Source of the DNA: Clostridium aestuarii
GTDB lineage: Bacteria > Bacillota > Clostridia > Clostridiales > Clostridiaceae
Reading direction: 5' to 3'
Length of the DNA stretch: 64,000 nucleotides
Assembly (NCBI RefSeq): GCF_026735135.1
Contig: NZ_JAPQER010000001.1
Coordinates: forward strand, 875,500-939,499
Shown here in pieces: positions 1-7,302 of the stretch (positions within the stretch are counted from its first letter, which is position 1; every line of letters begins with the position of its first letter). A program made the translations under genes and the position numbers. The notes under the pieces are model-generated. The model was not told the origin of the DNA. It ran no database searches and saw nothing but the letters and a program-made list of their open reading frames with translations.

Positions 1-627
1 ATTGGAGATATGACACCTGCTATGCAAGTAAAAATACTTAGAGTTCTTCAGGAAAAAGAATTTGACATCATAGGTGGAATTACCCCTAAAAAAGTAGATG
101 TAAGAATAATTGCTGCAACAAACAAAAATCTTGAGGAAATGATAAAAACCGGAGAATTTAGAGAGGATTTATATTATAGATTAAATGTTATAAGTATATC
201 TCTTCCACCTCTAAGAGATCGAAAAGAAGACATAAATTTATTAGTAGAATATTTTATTAAAAAAATAAGTAAAAACCTAAATAAAAAAGTTTCTAATATA
301 GATTCTACTTTATTATTTCACCTTCAAAATTATAATTGGCCTGGAAATATACGTGAACTTGAAAACATTATAGAACGAGGTATTAATATGTGTGACTATG
401 ATACTATAACCTCTAATGATTTACCTTTCTATATAAATAATGCTTCATGTGAAAACACTAATCTAATAAATTTAAGAAATGATGAACTTCTTCCTATTAA
501 AGAATATGAAAAAGAAATTATATCTTTAGCTATGAAGAAATATAAAAGTTATAACAAAGCTGGTAAAATTTTAGGATTAACTCATAGAACCGTTTCGTTA
601 AAATGCAAGAAGTATGGAATAAAATAA
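1..627 (+). CDS. Sigma-54-dependent transcriptional activator, C-terminal part (cut by window edge)
   Basis: This is the end of a bacterial enhancer-binding protein that uses ATP to open promoters held by sigma-54 RNA polymerase. The reading frame is open to base 1, so the N-terminal sensor domain and Walker A lie outside. Visible are the end of the AAA+ domain (IGD...LLRVLQE-type segment, the sensor I stretch RIIAATN, the arginine-finger region FREDLYYRLNV and the sensor II motif WPGNIRELEN) and a C-terminal Fis-type helix-turn-helix (last about 45 residues, ending TVSLKCKKYGIK). It converges on citX. Its target cannot be told from here, and no sigma-54 promoter was found nearby. Confidence 0.93.
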   Translation: MGDMTPAMQVKILRVLQEKEFDIIGGITPKKVDVRIIAATNKNLEEMIKTGEFREDLYYRLNVISISLPPLRDRKEDINLLVEYFIKKISKNLNKKVSNIDSTLLFHLQNYNWPGNIRELENIIERGINMCDYDTITSNDLPFYINNASCENTNLINLRNDELLPIKEYEKEIISLAMKKYKSYNKAGKILGLTHRTVSLKCKKYGIK

Positions 628-660
628 AAAAAGCATAGTTCTATTTTCATTTTATTCCAT
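614..660. terminator. Hairpin between convergent genes
   Basis: A perfect 12-bp inverted repeat (ATGGAATAAAAT, 614-625, and its complement, 649-660) spans the stop codon of the sigma-54 activator and points at citX from the other side. It has a 23-nt loop and T-rich flanks. It probably ends transcription in one or both directions, but the stem is AT-rich and so a weak terminator. Confidence 0.5.
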
Positions 661-691
661 AAAACTTTTATATTGATTTTTTACAAATCTT

Positions 692-1204
692 TTATTCATA
701 AAAACTCTCTTTATACTCTCTGTATTTTCTAATAATATATCGCCTTATTTCAGCATCACTATGCTTTTTCTCTTGAATACATTTTGCTGCAATATCATTA
801 CATAAAAAACATCGTCTTTCTTCAATTCCAAAATCTGTTCTACTAATTTTCTTCATGTTGCTATCATATACATCAATATCAATGCATGCTCCTAAAATAT
901 GCTTATCTTCTATTTCTATGGTAATCTTTTTTACTTCCTTAGGTTCCCTATTAATAACGAAATTCATAATAGGTCCTTCTGCTGTTATTCTTAACATTTT
1001 AAAATGAATATGAGCACTAAATATATCTGAAATAACTTCATCCATGTTTCCAACAATATTATTCATTATGTCATTGTATTTATTTTCTCCTGGACAAACA
1101 ATTCTTAAGGTTATAACTGGCATATTAAATTTTTTAATCAATATATTTTGCAACTTTATTCTTTTCTTTTTATTGATTAAAATATTTTCTTCACTATATT
1201 CCAT
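692..1204 (-). CDS. citX: Apo-citrate lyase phosphoribosyl-dephospho-CoA transferase (CitX family)
   Basis: CitX attaches the 2'-(5''-phosphoribosyl)-3'-dephospho-CoA prosthetic group to the acyl carrier subunit of citrate lyase. The 170-residue length fits the family. The diagnostic C-terminal half is present: a D-x-D segment (CIDIDVYD), ISR, then G-x-x-x-R-R-C-x-x-C and a cysteine and histidine (AAKCIQEKKH, about 140-150). No citrate lyase subunits lie in the window, so they would have to be beyond the left edge or elsewhere. The fumarase genes lie 180 bp upstream on the same strand, consistent with a C4/C6 acid utilisation locus. The ribosome site is weak: an AAGGAAGG sits about 25 nt before the ATG. 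Confidence 0.85.
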   Translation of the reverse strand: MEYSEENILINKKKRIKLQNILIKKFNMPVITLRIVCPGENKYNDIMNNIVGNMDEVISDIFSAHIHFKMLRITAEGPIMNFVINREPKEVKKITIEIEDKHILGACIDIDVYDSNMKKISRTDFGIEERRCFLCNDIAAKCIQEKKHSDAEIRRYIIRKYREYKESFYE

Positions 1205-1384
1205 ATCGAAATAAGAAAGCTTTTAATCCTTCCTTACTTCTCCCCCCTTCTATATCGGTTTAAAAATATATATTTAAACATTTAGTATATCATTATATAA
1301 TTTATTACCTTTATAATTAAACTACAAACTTATTAAGTGAGAAAATTGTATACTTCCAAAATCACACAACTCCCTGCAAGTCAC

Positions 1385-1942
1385 TCAAGTAATAGAATTT
1401 AAATAATTCTTCTGACCAGTTTCATAAAGGTTATTCCCCTCACTGTCTATCACTACAATAACTGGTAATTCTTTAACTTCTAATCTTCTAATAGCTTCTG
1501 ATCCCAAATCTTCATATGCTATGATTTCTGATTTTATAATTGATTTACCTATAAGCGCAGCCGCCCCACCAATTGCTCCAAAATAAACTGCTTTATTTTT
1601 TTTAATAGATTCTATAACTTCCTTTGAACGAAGTCCTTTACCAATCATTCCTTTTAATCCTTTTCCTAATAACCTAGGTGCATATGGATCCATTCTATAA
1701 CTTGTAGTAGGTCCAGCTGATCCTATCACTTTTCCTGGTTTTGCTGGTGATGGTCCTACATAATAAATTATCTGATCTTTTATATTCATAGGCAATTTTT
1801 CATTTTTGTCCAACAATTCAATTAATCTTTTATGAGCAGCATCTCTAGCAGTATAAATTACGCCTGAAATAAGCACTCTCTCTCCAGCCTTTAGTTCTTT
1901 GATTTTTTGCTCCGTTAATGGTGTAGTTATTTTTTTCTCCAT
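1385..1942 (-). CDS. Class I fumarase / tartrate dehydratase, beta subunit
   Basis: This is the C-terminal (beta) half of the two-subunit, [4Fe-4S]-dependent hydro-lyase family that interconverts fumarate and malate or acts on tartrate. Conserved marks are the GPTTSYRMD segment (about residue 75), GKGLRS, the glycine-rich GAIGGAAALIG stretch and the terminal VKELPVIVVIDSEGNNLY. At 185 residues it is full length. An AGGAGG site precedes the ATG. It follows the alpha subunit by about 50 bp and is surely co-transcribed. Fumarase is the likelier activity in a clostridium, but sequence alone does not separate it from tartrate dehydratase. Confidence 0.9.
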   Translation of the reverse strand: MEKKITTPLTEQKIKELKAGERVLISGVIYTARDAAHKRLIELLDKNEKLPMNIKDQIIYYVGPSPAKPGKVIGSAGPTTSYRMDPYAPRLLGKGLKGMIGKGLRSKEVIESIKKNKAVYFGAIGGAAALIGKSIIKSEIIAYEDLGSEAIRRLEVKELPVIVVIDSEGNNLYETGQKNYLNSIT

Positions 1943-1992
1943 TTTATTTCCTCCTAACTTATGTTAAATCTATAAACATAAGTACATAAGCT

Positions 1993-2835
1993 TTAAATTG
2001 TTCTTGAAGCATGTCTTGTAACATGACAATTTATATTAACCGCTACAGGTAATCCTGCAATATGCGTTGCATACGTTTCAATATTAACTCCTAAAGCAGT
2101 TATCTTTCCTCCAAAACCTTGAGGTCCTATTCCAAGCTTATTTATTTCTTCCAAAAGCTCTTTTTCAAGCTTTTCATAAAATGAATTGGTATTTAAAATA
2201 TCTATAGGTCTTACTAATGCCTTTTTTGCTAAATATGCTGCTTTATCAAATGTTCCCCCTATTCCTACTCCAACCACTATAGGTGGACATGGATTAGGTC
2301 CAGCTTCTCTTACAGTATCCAATATAAATTTTTTAACTCCATCAATTCCATCTGCTGGTTTTAACATTTTTATTTTACTCATATTTTCTGAACCAAACCC
2401 TTTAGGCGCAACTGTTATTTTCAACTTATCACCTGGTACTATATCATAATATATAACTGCTGGAGTATTATCTTTCGTATTAATTCTATCTAATGGATCT
2501 TTTACTACAGATTTTCTTAAGTACCCTTCCTTATATCCCTGTCTAACACCTTCATTTATAGCTTGCTCTAAGTTTCCACCTACAACATGTGCTTCCTGAC
2601 CCATTTCAATAAATATACACGCCATTCCCGTATCCTGACATATAGGCATTTGTTCCTTTTCTGCAATATCTACATTTTCAAGAATTTTTTCTAATATATC
2701 TTTACCTATATCACATTTTTCTTCTTTATATGCACTTTTCAAAGCATCCTTTACATCACAACAAAGGTAATAGTTTGCTTCAACACACATTTCCTTTACT
2801 GCCTTTATTATTGAACTAACATTTACTTCTCTCAT
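1993..2835 (-). CDS. Class I fumarase / tartrate dehydratase, alpha subunit
   Basis: This subunit carries the [4Fe-4S] cluster that binds the substrate. Three cysteine-bearing motifs are seen: PICQDTG (about 64-70), GPNPCPPIVVGVGIGGT (about 183-199) and INCHVTRHA near the C-terminus. The 280-residue length is standard. The start MREVNVSSI matches the usual N-terminus of the family, yet no Shine-Dalgarno lies within 12 bases of it. A GGGAG is found about 42 bases upstream, separated from the ATG by a 9-bp hairpin (2847-2871). The gene leads the alpha-beta pair. Confidence 0.92.
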   Translation of the reverse strand: MREVNVSSIIKAVKEMCVEANYYLCCDVKDALKSAYKEEKCDIGKDILEKILENVDIAEKEQMPICQDTGMACIFIEMGQEAHVVGGNLEQAINEGVRQGYKEGYLRKSVVKDPLDRINTKDNTPAVIYYDIVPGDKLKITVAPKGFGSENMSKIKMLKPADGIDGVKKFILDTVREAGPNPCPPIVVGVGIGGTFDKAAYLAKKALVRPIDILNTNSFYEKLEKELLEEINKLGIGPQGFGGKITALGVNIETYATHIAGLPVAVNINCHVTRHASRTI

Positions 2836-3184
2836 ATATGATTTTACTGATTTAATATAAGTTTAAATCAGCTTATTCTCCCTTCAATGTTTATTTATAT
2901 TTCTTTTTACTTTTATATTGTACCATAAAAGCATATTATAAAATACATATTCATCCTCAGTATAATATTTGTTTATATTTAAAATATAGGTAAAATCATA
3001 AAAAGTTAAAGTTAACATATAAATTATAAACTTTATACCTTACATGTTAACTTTAATTATAAGATTTATAATTTTATATAGCATAAAATAATCCTATACC
3101 TAATGCATAAAACAACTATATATGATAAAATTAAAATCGTGAAATATGTTGTATTTTAACAAAATAAATGTCGAGGTGATAAAT
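2836..3184. other. Intergenic region between divergent fumarase operon and small ORF
   Basis: About 350 AT-rich bases with no gene. It holds the fumarase leader hairpin (2847-2871) and a perfect 13-bp inverted repeat, TTAAAGTTAACAT at 3006-3018 with its complement at 3044-3056. Each arm contains the self-complementary GTTAAC. Divergent promoters must lie here, but no near-consensus -35/-10 pair is clear for either gene. Confidence 0.6.
2847..2871 (-). promoter_or_regulatory. Hairpin between Shine-Dalgarno and start of the fumarase alpha gene
   Basis: Perfect 9-bp stem CTGATTTAA/TTAAATCAG with a 7-nt loop, in the untranslated leader 11 bases before the ATG at 2835. The only good ribosome-binding sequence (GAAGGGAG) lies on the far side of the stem. 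Folding would shorten the gap between the two; a regulatory role is inference. Confidence 0.45.
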
Positions 3185-3394
3185 ATGATAAGAACACAAT
3201 ATCCTTTTTTCTATAAAAGATATGCATACGATCTTGCAACTGGTATGTTACATGATTTAACAAACGAAAAATCAGACTGTAAAATTGATGAACTTGATGA
3301 AGAAAATATTGAAATGTATAGTTCATTAAATGAAACTTCTTTAATGTTAGACCATCCCACTTACAAAAAATGTCCTCATTGCATGAGTGAATAA
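3185..3394 (+). CDS. Small conserved-looking protein with C-terminal CxxC, function unknown
   Basis: A 69-residue protein. I chose the ATG at 3185 because GAGGTG lies seven bases upstream; an earlier ATG at 3146 has no ribosome site. The protein starts MIRTQYPFFYKRYAYD, is rich in tyrosine and acidic residues, has no membrane segment, and ends in KKCPHCMSE, a single CxxC pair that could bind metal as a dimer or form a disulfide. A strong terminator follows within ten bases, so it is a monocistronic unit. I do not recognise a family. Confidence 0.7.
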   Translation: MIRTQYPFFYKRYAYDLATGMLHDLTNEKSDCKIDELDEENIEMYSSLNETSLMLDHPTYKKCPHCMSE

Positions 3395-3403
3395 TTAATT
3401 TTT

Positions 3404-3431
3404 ACGACATATTTCCTTGGAAATATGTCGT
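3404..3431. terminator. Intrinsic terminator between convergent genes
   Basis: Near-perfect stem ACGACATATTT / AAATATGTCGT with a short CCTTGG loop, followed by TTTTT on the plus strand. It ends the small ORF at 3394 and, read the other way, could also end cwlD. Confidence 0.8.
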
Positions 3432-3440
3432 TTTTATTTA

Positions 3441-4217
3441 TTAATAATCTTCTTTTTTACTTTCTATACTTTCAATATTATTATCTTCATTTATCTCTTC
3501 TTGATATTTATACTCAAAATATTGATTTATTGATTTAGATAATGAATCAACAATTTTCTGCTGATATGAGTCAGTTTTTAATTTTTCTTCTTCATAGGTA
3601 TTTGATAAAAATCCACATTCAACTAAAATAGATGGTATATGATTGTAACATCTTAATATTTTATATGCTCCCTTTGCACATTTTTCTTTTCTAGTATTAT
3701 TATTTTCTATATCTTTTATAAAATTTTGCTGTACTAGATGCGCTAACTTTGCACTTTCATCTGTATCAGCATACCATACTTGAGCTCCATAATATTTGCT
3801 TTGGTTAAACATATTTAAATGTATACTTATAAAAACATCACAATTCGATTCTTGTTTTATTCTACATCTGTTATTCAAATCTTCTCGTTTCTTATCTCTT
3901 ATCTTCCCTTTATCTGAGTAAAGCCCTTTATCCTCTTCTCTAGTCATGATAACTTTAAATCCTTGCTTCTCTAAGCTATTTTTTAGTTTAATTGAAATAG
4001 GTAAAGTTATATCTTTTTCAACCGTACCACGTTTAGAAACAGCTCCTCCATCTATCCCTCCATGTCCTGGATCTATTAAAATTATCTTTTCATTATTCCT
4101 ATTATAATTGTACTTATTTGCAGCATAAGCTATATACATTGAATTAGTAAATAGCATACCTATTATACTCAAAACTAATATATAAATAATATTTATTTTT
4201 ACTTTATCATGACGCAA
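3441..4217 (-). CDS. cwlD: N-acetylmuramoyl-L-alanine amidase CwlD-like (Amidase_3)
   Basis: A zinc amidase that cleaves the lactyl bond between N-acetylmuramic acid and the stem peptide; CwlD does this to make muramic delta-lactam in spore cortex. Seen are an N-terminal membrane anchor (INIIYILVLSIIGMLF), the zinc-binding start IDPGHGG, ISIHLN with the second histidine, and the catalytic glutamate in SILVECGFLSN. I chose a TTG start at 4217: GGAGGG lies six bases upstream. The longer frame starting at 4307 has its first codons inside the terminator of the neighbouring transporter gene. Length becomes 258 residues. The acidic tail (EDNNIESIESKKED) is unremarkable. Confidence 0.86.
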   Translation of the reverse strand: MRHDKVKINIIYILVLSIIGMLFTNSMYIAYAANKYNYNRNNEKIILIDPGHGGIDGGAVSKRGTVEKDITLPISIKLKNSLEKQGFKVIMTREEDKGLYSDKGKIRDKKREDLNNRCRIKQESNCDVFISIHLNMFNQSKYYGAQVWYADTDESAKLAHLVQQNFIKDIENNNTRKEKCAKGAYKILRCYNHIPSILVECGFLSNTYEEEKLKTDSYQQKIVDSLSKSINQYFEYKYQEEINEDNNIESIESKKEDY

Positions 4218-4297
4218 TTTTATCCCTCCTATATAAACATCTATTTTATATTTTGCACTATAATTAGTGTTTTTACTTAATAAAATTTTTAACAAAA

Positions 4298-4337
4298 AAA
4301 ATAGCAAATAAATTTTTTGAAATTTATTTGCTATTTT
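4298..4337 (-). terminator. Strong intrinsic terminator of the Na/Pi symporter gene
   Basis: Perfect 17-bp stem AAAATAGCAAATAAATT (4298-4314) and its complement (4321-4337) with a 6-nt loop, 17 bases after the symporter stop codon. On the minus strand it is followed by a run of seven or more T. It separates the symporter from cwlD. Confidence 0.88.
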
Positions 4338-4353
4338 ATATTTAAATTCTAAT

Positions 4354-5967
4354 TTATTTATTTATAACATATTCAGCAATATTAGTAGAATGGTCTCCTA
4401 TTCTTTCAAAATTACTGATAATATCTAAGAATACAGTTCCCGAATAGGCGCTACACTCTCCATCACTAAGTCTTTTTATATGTCTTGTTCTATATTTTTC
4501 TTCTAATATATCTATATTCTCTTCAATTTTTAAAGTAGCTTCTGCTTTTTTAATATCATTTTCTTTAAAGCTAGCAACACTCGTTCTTACAGCATCAATA
4601 GTATAGTTGTACATATATTTTAACTCTTTCATAGCTTGATCTGAAACAACAAGTTTTCTATTAATCCTCTCAGTTGCTAACTCAGATATGTTTTTAGCAT
4701 GATCTCCTATACGTTCTATATCATTAACTGCATGGAACATTGATATTATTGTGTTTTGTTGTTCTTGTGCTAAATCAGTATTAGATAATTTAACTAAAAA
4801 TGCAGTTATCTCATTTTCTAATAAATTTATAAGCTTTTCATTTTCATAAACCTTTTTAACTAATGCTTCATCACTATTTTCAAAAGCTTCCATTGCTATA
4901 TTTAAATTTTCTTTAGCCTTCTTTGCCATTCTAACTATTTCCTTCATAGATTGTCCAACTGCTATAACTGGAGTTTCTAGTAATCTTTCATCAATATACT
5001 TAGTACCAAACTTTTCAGTATCATCTTCTCCAGGTATTAATTTATTTACTAACAAGACTAAACATTTTGTAAATGGAATCATTATAAGAGTATTTCCTAT
5101 ATTAAATATAGTATGTGCATTAGCAATCTGTCTTGTAATATCACCTGGGTTCATTTTTATTACAGTAGCCGTTAAGAATGGTATTATAGGAATAAAAATC
5201 CCCGTTCCAATCACATTAAAAAACAAGTGAATTAGCGCAGCTTTTTTAGCTGTTTTTTGTGTTCCAACACTAGATATTAATGCAGTAACACACGTTCCTA
5301 TATTACTACCAAATAAGATAGGAATAGCTACTCCAATTGGAAGAGCTCCAGTTCCAGATAAAGCTACTAATATTCCGGTAGAAGCTGATGAACTTTGAAT
5401 AACTGCAGTCATAATCATCCCTACTAAAATACCTAACATTTTACTTCCTTCAAGTGAAATTATTAAATTTTTGAATAAATCAGATTTAGCTAATGGACTC
5501 ATAGTTTCCTTCATTAAATCCATCCCAAAGAAAAGTATACCAAATCCTAATATGATATATCCTATTTCTTTAATTTTTTCTTTTTTAGAGAATAAAACCA
5601 TAGCTGCTCCTATAGCAACAAAAATAGGTATAATTCCATCTAAACTAAAAGATATTATTTGTGTAGTAATAGTTGTACCTATATTAGCACCCATTATTAC
5701 TCCTGCAGCCTGATAAAGGTTCATTAATCCCGCATTAACAAAGCCTACTACCATAACTGTAGTTGCACTACTACTTTGTATTATCGCAGTAACAATTGCT
5801 CCTGTAATAATTCCTTTTGCTGGATTAGATGTAATCTTCTCAAAGAAAACTTTCATTTTATCTCCCGCTACATTCTCTAATCCATCTCCCATGAGTTTCA
5901 TTCCATATAGAAATAACCCAAGTCCACCCATAAGTCCTATTATTATGCTTAGTAATCCAAAATCCAT
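4354..5967 (-). CDS. Na/phosphate cotransporter family protein with PhoU-like C-terminal domain
   Basis: A 537-residue NptA/YjbB-type membrane protein. The N-terminal half (about 1-310) has two inverted Na_Pi_cotrans repeats; each contains the QSSSATT or QSSSAST signature (about residues 64 and 192) that forms the substrate site, among eight or so hydrophobic segments. The C-terminal half (about 330-537) is soluble, helical and PhoU-like (repeated ERIGDHAKNI and ERIGDHSTNI motifs). It should move phosphate with sodium, with PhoU tuning it. It is a single gene with its own terminator. A promoter (TTAACA, 17 bp, TATTAT; 5999-6027) and possible Pho boxes lie upstream. Confidence 0.92.
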   Translation of the reverse strand: MDFGLLSIIIGLMGGLGLFLYGMKLMGDGLENVAGDKMKVFFEKITSNPAKGIITGAIVTAIIQSSSATTVMVVGFVNAGLMNLYQAAGVIMGANIGTTITTQIISFSLDGIIPIFVAIGAAMVLFSKKEKIKEIGYIILGFGILFFGMDLMKETMSPLAKSDLFKNLIISLEGSKMLGILVGMIMTAVIQSSSASTGILVALSGTGALPIGVAIPILFGSNIGTCVTALISSVGTQKTAKKAALIHLFFNVIGTGIFIPIIPFLTATVIKMNPGDITRQIANAHTIFNIGNTLIMIPFTKCLVLLVNKLIPGEDDTEKFGTKYIDERLLETPVIAVGQSMKEIVRMAKKAKENLNIAMEAFENSDEALVKKVYENEKLINLLENEITAFLVKLSNTDLAQEQQNTIISMFHAVNDIERIGDHAKNISELATERINRKLVVSDQAMKELKYMYNYTIDAVRTSVASFKENDIKKAEATLKIEENIDILEEKYRTRHIKRLSDGECSAYSGTVFLDIISNFERIGDHSTNIAEYVINK

Positions 5968-5998
5968 AAAATCCCTCCAACTTATTGTCCCACATCAA

Positions 5999-6027
5999 AT
6001 AATACAACAATACCTGTCTTTTGTTAA
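5999..6027 (-). promoter_or_regulatory. Sigma-A-type promoter of the Na/Pi symporter
   Basis: On the minus strand TTAACA (6022-6027), a 17-bp spacer and TATTAT (5999-6004). The predicted start is about 25 bases before the ATG at 5967, which has GGAGGG in front of it. Confidence 0.55.
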
Positions 6028-6241
6028 GTGTTTTTGACAAGAATTTTGTCGTTTTTTAATATATTTAACATACATTTAACATAATATATAGACTATTTTA
6101 TTGATATATGTAAAAACATATTACTAGAAGCACACTAAACTTGGCATTTTAAAATTGAAGAAATATGCAATTTAATATAGTATATTTTTATAATTGAAAT
6201 TATCTACAGATTAAAATTTTTATAATTTCACAAAAAAATAA

Positions 6242-6274
6242 AAAAGCGAGAAGAATAATTTTCTTCTTGCTTTT
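6242..6274 (-). terminator. Terminator after rpsI
   Basis: A stem of 13-14 bp (AAAAGCAAGAAGA on the minus strand, one mismatch) with T-runs behind it, 14 bases after the rpsI stop codon. It closes the rplM-rpsI transcript. Confidence 0.8.
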
Positions 6275-6287
6275 AAATTCTTGATTA

Positions 6288-6680
6288 CTATCTCTTTGAG
6301 AATTGTGGTGCTCTTCTTGCTTTTTTAAGACCGTATTTCTTTCTTTCTTTCATTCTTGGGTCTCTAGTTACAAATCCAGCTTTTTTAAGTTCTGGTCTTA
6401 ATGTTTCATCAACTTTAATAAGTGCTCTTGTTATACCATGTCTTATAGCACCTGCTTGCCCTGTGAAACCTCCACCATGAACATTTACTAGTACATCAAA
6501 TTTATCTTTAGTTCCAGTTAAAACTAAAGGTTGATTAACAATAACTCTTAAAGTTTCTAAACCAAAGAATTGTTCTATATCTCTTTTATTTATTATAACT
6601 TTACCTTCTCCTGGTACAAGTCTTACTCTAGCTACTGATTTTTTTCTTCTTCCTGTTCCATAATATTGAACTTTAGCCAT
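6288..6680 (-). CDS. rpsI: 30S ribosomal protein S9
   Basis: S9 sits in the head of the small subunit and reaches the P-site tRNA with its basic C-terminal tail. The 130-residue protein opens [16 protein letters not shown], has the [15 protein letters not shown] block (about 70-85) and ends in the invariant [12 protein letters not shown] tail. It follows rplM by 27 bp in the usual L13-S9 pair, and GGGAGG precedes the ATG. Confidence 0.98.
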   Translation of the reverse strand: MAKVQYYGTGRRKKSVARVRLVPGEGKVIINKRDIEQFFGLETLRVIVNQPLVLTGTKDKFDVLVNVHGGGFTGQAGAIRHGITRALIKVDETLRPELKKAGFVTRDPRMKERKKYGLKKARRAPQFSKR

Positions 6681-6707
6681 CTATGTATCCTCCCTTCAGT
6701 ACCGTTA

Positions 6708-7142
6708 TTAGTATCTTAACTCTAAAACTTCTGGATTTTGAGCATCATGATTATGTTCTGAACCTCTGTATACTTTTAATTTTTTAAGCATTTGTCTTCC
6801 TAATGGTCCTTTTGGAAGCATTCTTCTTACAGCTTCATGGAAAACAAATTCTGGTTTACTTTGTAAAGCTTTTTTATAAGAAATTTCTTTTAATCCACCT
6901 GGATATAGTGAATGATGTCTTAACATTTTTTGATCTAATTTTTTTCCTGTTAATACTACTTTATCAGCATTTAATATTACAACAAAATCTCCAGTATCAA
7001 CATGTGGTGTATATGTTGGTTTGTGTTTTCCTCTTAATATTGAAGCAATTTGGCTAGCAGCTCTTCCTAGTGTTTTTCCTTCAACATCTACAATATACCA
7101 TTTTCTTTCTACTTCATTTGGCTTTGCAATATATGATTTCAT
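6708..7142 (-). CDS. rplM: 50S ribosomal protein L13
   Basis: L13 is an early-assembly protein of the large subunit. The 144-residue product begins [27 protein letters not shown] and contains the conserved [15 protein letters not shown] block ([11 protein letters not shown], about 80-90) and [10 protein letters not shown] start it at 7142, six bases after GGAGGG, not at an upstream in-frame codon (7223), which lies within the leader. It heads rplM-rpsI, with a consensus promoter at 7229-7257 and an L13-type leader. Confidence 0.97.
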   Translation of the reverse strand: MKSYIAKPNEVERKWYIVDVEGKTLGRAASQIASILRGKHKPTYTPHVDTGDFVVILNADKVVLTGKKLDQKMLRHHSLYPGGLKEISYKKALQSKPEFVFHEAVRRMLPKGPLGRQMLKKLKVYRGSEHNHDAQNPEVLELRY

Positions 7143-7222
7143 CTTTTTCCCTCCTTGAACTTTTTCAACTCGTTCTTCTATATCAAGACCGGAGCCTATG
7201 GTCTTATATACTCCTTCAAACA
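7143..7222 (-). promoter_or_regulatory. Probable L13 leader (autoregulatory 5' UTR of rplM-rpsI)
   Basis: The untranslated leader between the promoter start point and rplM contains a stable hairpin, AAGACC / GGTCTT around the loop ATAGGCTCC (about 7184-7204), followed by GTTGAAAAAGTTCAAGGAGGG with the ribosome site. Firmicute rplM genes are known to carry an L13 leader family (Rfam L13_leader). The position and hairpin fit, but I recognise it by layout and memory and have not run a covariance search. Confidence 0.6.
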
Positions 7223-7228
7223 AAGAAT

Positions 7229-7257
7229 ATTATAATACAATTAGCCGGGCGTGTCAA
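7229..7257 (-). promoter_or_regulatory. Consensus sigma-A promoter of rplM-rpsI
   Basis: On the minus strand TTGACA (7252-7257), 17-bp spacer, TATAAT (7229-7234): a perfect consensus. Transcription should start near 7222, giving a leader of about 80 nt. Confidence 0.9.
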
Positions 7258-7302
7258 TACATCTTTAACTTTAAATTAAGGAAATTTAAAGTTTTTTTAA
7301 TA

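Larger units (their letters stand above)
5968..6287. other. Intergenic region upstream of the Na/Pi symporter, with possible Pho boxes
   Basis: About 320 AT-rich bases without a gene. From left to right it holds a minus-strand promoter for the symporter (5999-6027), two TTAACA sequences at 6065-6070 and 6076-6081 spaced exactly 11 bp apart as in PhoP boxes of Bacillus, and the rpsI terminator (6242-6274). Pho control would suit a phosphate transporter but is inference. Confidence 0.5.

Noticed and set aside
6140..6160. TTGGCATTTTAAAATTGAA as a sigma-54 promoter
   Set aside because: The spacing between the GG and GC elements is too long and the GC element is missing (TTGAA).
7143..7223. Longer N-terminus for L13
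   Set aside because: The extra codons lie in the leader hairpin and ribosome site, and the family starts at MKSYIAK.
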